Below are positions 63,041-64,000 of a DNA stretch of 64,000 nucleotides, piece by piece; within the stretch, counting starts at the first letter, position 1, and every line of letters starts with the position of its first letter. The notes below the pieces were generated by a model, which saw only the letters and a list, made by a program, of their open reading frames with translations, was not told the origin of the DNA and made no database searches. Source of the DNA: Cohnella sp. OV330 (GTDB lineage: Bacteria; Bacillota; Bacilli; Paenibacillales; Paenibacillaceae); the NCBI RefSeq assembly GCF_900112065.1, contig NZ_FOKE01000010.1, positions 124,001-188,000 of the forward strand. Reading direction: 5' to 3'. The position numbers and the translations under genes are program-made.

Positions 63041-63118
63041 AAGAAAACGAATCCGTAAACACGCGTTCACAACAGGACGAAAGACTTCCACTTCATCCGA
63101 CGGAAGGACAGACCTCTC

Positions 63119-63571
63119 ATGAAAAACCCGCTCTCGTTCGACGGCTTCATCCAGATCGCCATTGTCGTACAAGACATCCAGAAGGCCGCGGAAACGTGGG
63201 CCCGCTTCTTCAATATTCCCGTCCCGGAGATCCGATACCGGCCGCCCGCACCCAATCCCGATCTGACGTACCGGGGCAAGCCGGCCGAATACGGCCTGAA
63301 GCTGGCGAATATCGAGGCCGGTCCCTTCGTCATCGAGCTGCACGAGCCGGACGAGCGGGACAGCACGTTCCGTGAATTTCTCGACAAGCATGGCAACGGC
63401 GTTCATCACCTGGGCTTCCAGGTTGGCAAGAAGCGCGACGCGATCGTCGGCGAGCTGGAGGAGATGGGCTACGCGATGCGGACGATCGGCTATTATCCGG
63501 GCAGCAGCTGGACGATCGTGGACAGCGAAGACGATCTGGGCGTCAATCTGAACATTAAGCCGCGGGCCTAG
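63119..63571 (+). CDS. VOC family protein (epimerase/dioxygenase-like)
   Basis: A 150-residue VOC protein. It opens FDGFIQIAIVVQDIQKAAETWARFFNIP, in which the first ligand position is Gln rather than the usual His. The middle GNGVHHLGFQV carries His pairs and FVIELHEPDE an acidic residue, as in methylmalonyl-CoA epimerase-like proteins. The start has only a weak GGAAGGA upstream. It is followed after 32 bases by a TolB-like gene. The substrate is not known. Confidence 0.8.
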   Translation: MKNPLSFDGFIQIAIVVQDIQKAAETWARFFNIPVPEIRYRPPAPNPDLTYRGKPAEYGLKLANIEAGPFVIELHEPDERDSTFREFLDKHGNGVHHLGFQVGKKRDAIVGELEEMGYAMRTIGYYPGSSWTIVDSEDDLGVNLNIKPRA

Positions 63572-63603
63572 CACGTCCGGCGCAGACAAGGGAGGCAAGC
63601 GCT

Positions 63604-64000
63604 ATGAACCGATTAAAGGAGCCGCGCAAGCTCGATATCAACCCGATCGTCAGCATCCTTGAGACGGTCGACATTCAGAGCGGCGAGCGCCGCGTCCTGG
63701 GCGAGTTCGATCATCTGATCGAAGCGCCCAATTGGACCCGCGACGGCAGCCGGCTGATCTATAACAGCCAGGGACGCCTTTTCGAATTCGACCTCGCTTC
63801 AAGGAGCAGCAGGTTGATCGACTCCGGATTCGCGGTTCAATGCAACAACGATCACGTCTTGTCGCCGGACAATGACCGCGTCGCCGTGAGCCACCATACG
63901 TTCGAGGACGGCCAGTCGCGCATCTACGTGCTGCCTTTGCAAGGCGGACATCCCGAGCTCGTCACGCCGATGGCCCCCAGCTACCTGCACGGCTGGTCGC
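63604..64000 (+). CDS. TolB-like beta-propeller protein, cut by the right edge
   Basis: The ATG at 63604 has GGGAGG upstream, and the frame is open to the window end (132 codons seen). The sequence shows WD40-like/PD40 blades: APNWTRDGSRLIYNSQGRLFEFDLAS, then VLSPDNDRVAVSHH and IYVLPLQGG. There is no signal peptide, unlike true periplasmic TolB, so it is one of the cytoplasmic TolB-like proteins common in Paenibacillaceae. It is probably co-transcribed with the VOC gene. Confidence 0.8.
   Translation, partial: MNRLKEPRKLDINPIVSILETVDIQSGERRVLGEFDHLIEAPNWTRDGSRLIYNSQGRLFEFDLASRSSRLIDSGFAVQCNNDHVLSPDNDRVAVSHHTFEDGQSRIYVLPLQGGHPELVTPMAPSYLHGWS

Noticed and set aside
1..64000. tRNA, rRNA, IS element or prophage genes
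   Set aside because: None could be recognised: no transposase, integrase or phage structural motif among the supported frames, and no tRNA-like cloverleaf in the intergenic regions.

Overview
The window is high-GC DNA from a Gram-positive spore-former of the Paenibacillaceae; a Cohnella- or Paenibacillus-like genome is my best guess. The grounds are three LplA/LplB/YtcP-type sugar ABC loci without their own ATPase, a YesM/YesN-type two-component pair, large membrane-anchored AraC regulators, strong AGGAGG ribosome sites with GTG and TTG starts, and a giant secreted modular enzyme. No rRNA, tRNA, transposase, phage gene or CRISPR array was seen.

Layout. (1) 1-11 kb, minus strand: a sugar transporter (two permeases and a binding lipoprotein) followed by a small unknown protein, a DUF4091/GH123-like enzyme and a DUF4832/GH-like enzyme cut by the left edge. 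A YesM/YesN pair lies upstream, separated by a 0.7 kb spacer with two adjacent tandem-repeat arrays. (2) 11-16 kb: a GH78-type alpha-L-rhamnosidase gene broken by one frameshift, facing a coupled SGNH hydrolase and MDR oxidoreductase. (3) 16-28 kb, minus strand: a second sugar transporter followed by an 8.1 kb gene for a 2697-residue secreted multidomain carbohydrate-active protein. (4) 28-38 kb: a glycan-degradation block with an SGNH esterase, a GH2 beta-mannosidase and an unassigned GH-like protein on the minus strand, divergent from an AraC sensor-regulator and a GH3 enzyme. (5) 38-43 kb: a VOC protein, a vWA lipoprotein and an AT-rich RCC1-repeat protein that looks acquired. (6) 43-50 kb, minus strand: an organosulfur or pyrimidine-type uptake region (ThiY-like lipoprotein, a second NMT1-like protein without signal peptide, an APH-type kinase, SsuC/SsuB-like permease and ATPase, MerR/BmrR regulator, rhodanese). 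Its two promoters carry the same inverted-repeat operator. (7) 50-59 kb: HAD phosphatase, ABC-F protein, a third sugar transporter with an AraC sensor-regulator and a PaaX-like regulator. (8) 59-64 kb: UPF0173 hydrolase, AEC transporter, GyrI-like protein with a WYL regulator, then a VOC protein and a TolB-like protein cut by the right edge.

The three sugar loci most likely import oligosaccharides released by the extracellular enzymes and rely on an MsmX/UgpC-type ATPase encoded elsewhere. Each locus has a nearby membrane sensor with an AraC-type output.

The least explained DNA is intergenic: two arrays of four copies each with a 50-51 bp period at 6.9-7.45 kb, and two copies, 12 kb apart, of a roughly 186 bp cassette (50518-50703 and 62774-62958) whose internal direct and inverted motifs keep almost the same spacing while the DNA between them has diverged. 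These are the best candidates for an undescribed element.
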